Assembly: GCA_044508215.1 (NCBI GenBank)
Contig: JBIQID010000089.1
Coordinates: 1 to 13,064 of the forward strand
Direction: 5' to 3'
From: JAEZFI01 sp044508215
GTDB taxonomy: Bacteria > Actinomycetota > Acidimicrobiia > Acidimicrobiales > Microtrichaceae
DNA: 13,064 bases
This document shows positions 12,502 to 13,064 of the stretch, piece by piece. The position numbers and the translations under genes are program-made. Each line of letters begins with the position of its first letter. Position 1 is the stretch's first letter. The notes beneath the pieces are model-generated. The model saw nothing but the letters and a program-made list of their open reading frames with translations, was not told the origin of the DNA and did no database searches.

Positions 12502-13064
12502 GTGATCGACCCTGCCGTGACCGGCGCCCGGCCGTTGCCGGTGCGGTCGGTCCTGCTGTCCACGCTGCTCGGCACCGAGCCGCCCCGCATGCCGGTGTCG
12601 CTGCTCGTGCGGGTCGGCCAGCTCTTCGGCTTCACCGAGGGAGCGGTGCGCACCTCGCTCACCCGGATGGCGCAGCGTGGCGAGGTGACCAGCGCCGACG
12701 GCAGCTACGAGCTCGCCGGCCGCCTCGTCGCCCGCCAGCACCGGCAGGCCGAGAGCCGCTCGGCCGAGCGAGGGGAGTGGTCGGGCCGTTGGGTCGTCGC
12801 CGTGGTCACCGCCGAGGGTCGCAGTGCCCCCGAGCGGGCTCGTCTACGTGACGCGATGTCCCACCTCCGGCTGGCCCCGCAGCGCGAGGGCGTGTGGACG
12901 AGGCCCGACAACCTGCCGCACGACCGGGCACCCGACGAGCGTGCGGTCGCGGAGGAGCAGTGCGCGTGGTGGGTGGGCAACCCGCGGAGCGACGACGCCG
13001 AGCTCGCCGCCTCGCTCTGGCCGCTCGAGGCGTGGGCCGAACGAGCGACGCTGCTCCGACGTGC
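12502..13064 (+). CDS. PaaX-like transcriptional regulator, 3' end outside the window
   Basis: The frame opens at GTG 12502 and runs off the window after 187 codons. The N-terminus has the winged-helix pattern of the PaaX family: RSVLLSTLLG, then LVRVGQLFGFTEGAVRTSLT, RMAQRGEV and GSYEL. The middle part (GEWSGRWVVAVVT followed by RARLRDAMSHLRL) matches the PaaX central domain that follows it. The best-known member represses phenylacetate genes and responds to phenylacetyl-CoA; many relatives control other lipid or aromatic genes. Its start is 73 bp from the divergent desaturase, a likely target. The ligand is unknown. Confidence 0.88.
   Translation, partial: MIDPAVTGARPLPVRSVLLSTLLGTEPPRMPVSLLVRVGQLFGFTEGAVRTSLTRMAQRGEVTSADGSYELAGRLVARQHRQAESRSAERGEWSGRWVVAVVTAEGRSAPERARLRDAMSHLRLAPQREGVWTRPDNLPHDRAPDERAVAEEQCAWWVGNPRSDDAELAASLWPLEAWAERATLLRR

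Noticed and set aside
1..13064. CRISPR arrays
   Set aside because: No regularly spaced repeats were seen; the short GGATTGCC copies are too few and unevenly placed.

Overview
The DNA is high-GC and its genes fit an actinobacterium: an Rpf-domain lipoprotein, a PaaX-type regulator, GTG starts, tRNAs without encoded CCA, and probable leaderless promoters. Acidimicrobiia is my best guess, from general gene style only. A run of exactly 100 N at 10326-10425 shows this is a scaffold, so the distance across that point is unknown.

Layout. Positions 1-1350 hold the 3' part of a large extracellular-type protein with an Ig-like fold and a beta-propeller-like region. Positions 1417-6532 are a tRNA-associated island. 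The intact tRNA-Arg(ACG) lies at 6485-6558 on the minus strand. Its 3' half is repeated at 5450-5498 (49 bp identical) and, degenerate, at 1417-1462. The three copies bound two tandem integrative elements. Element A (about 4 kb) carries a higB-higA toxin-antitoxin operon with a coupled third gene, a divergent pair of uncharacterised genes, an excisionase-like gene enclosed by 50-bp inverted repeats, and a tyrosine integrase beside the middle att copy. Element B (about 1 kb) has the same left end as A but carries mntA-hepT, followed by the last 25 codons of a second higA. This suggests that one toxin-antitoxin cassette replaced another on a shared chassis. Short GGATTGCC repeats flank the att sites and are candidate integrase arm sites.

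Positions 6585-13064 look like ordinary chromosome: an Rpf-like lipoprotein with a long structured upstream region, tRNA-Ser(GCT), a membrane GGDEF-EAL protein, tRNA-Ser(TGA), the Pro-rich tail of a protein lost in the gap, prephenate dehydratase, a fatty acid desaturase, and a divergent PaaX-like regulator that runs off the window end.

How the genes fit together. On element A, integrase and excisionase would handle integration and excision, and the toxin-antitoxin modules would favour retention. I see no replication or conjugation genes, so the elements would depend on other functions to spread. The desaturase and prephenate dehydratase genes are co-directional 44 bp apart and may be co-transcribed. 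The PaaX-like regulator shares a 73-bp intergenic region with the desaturase and could control it.
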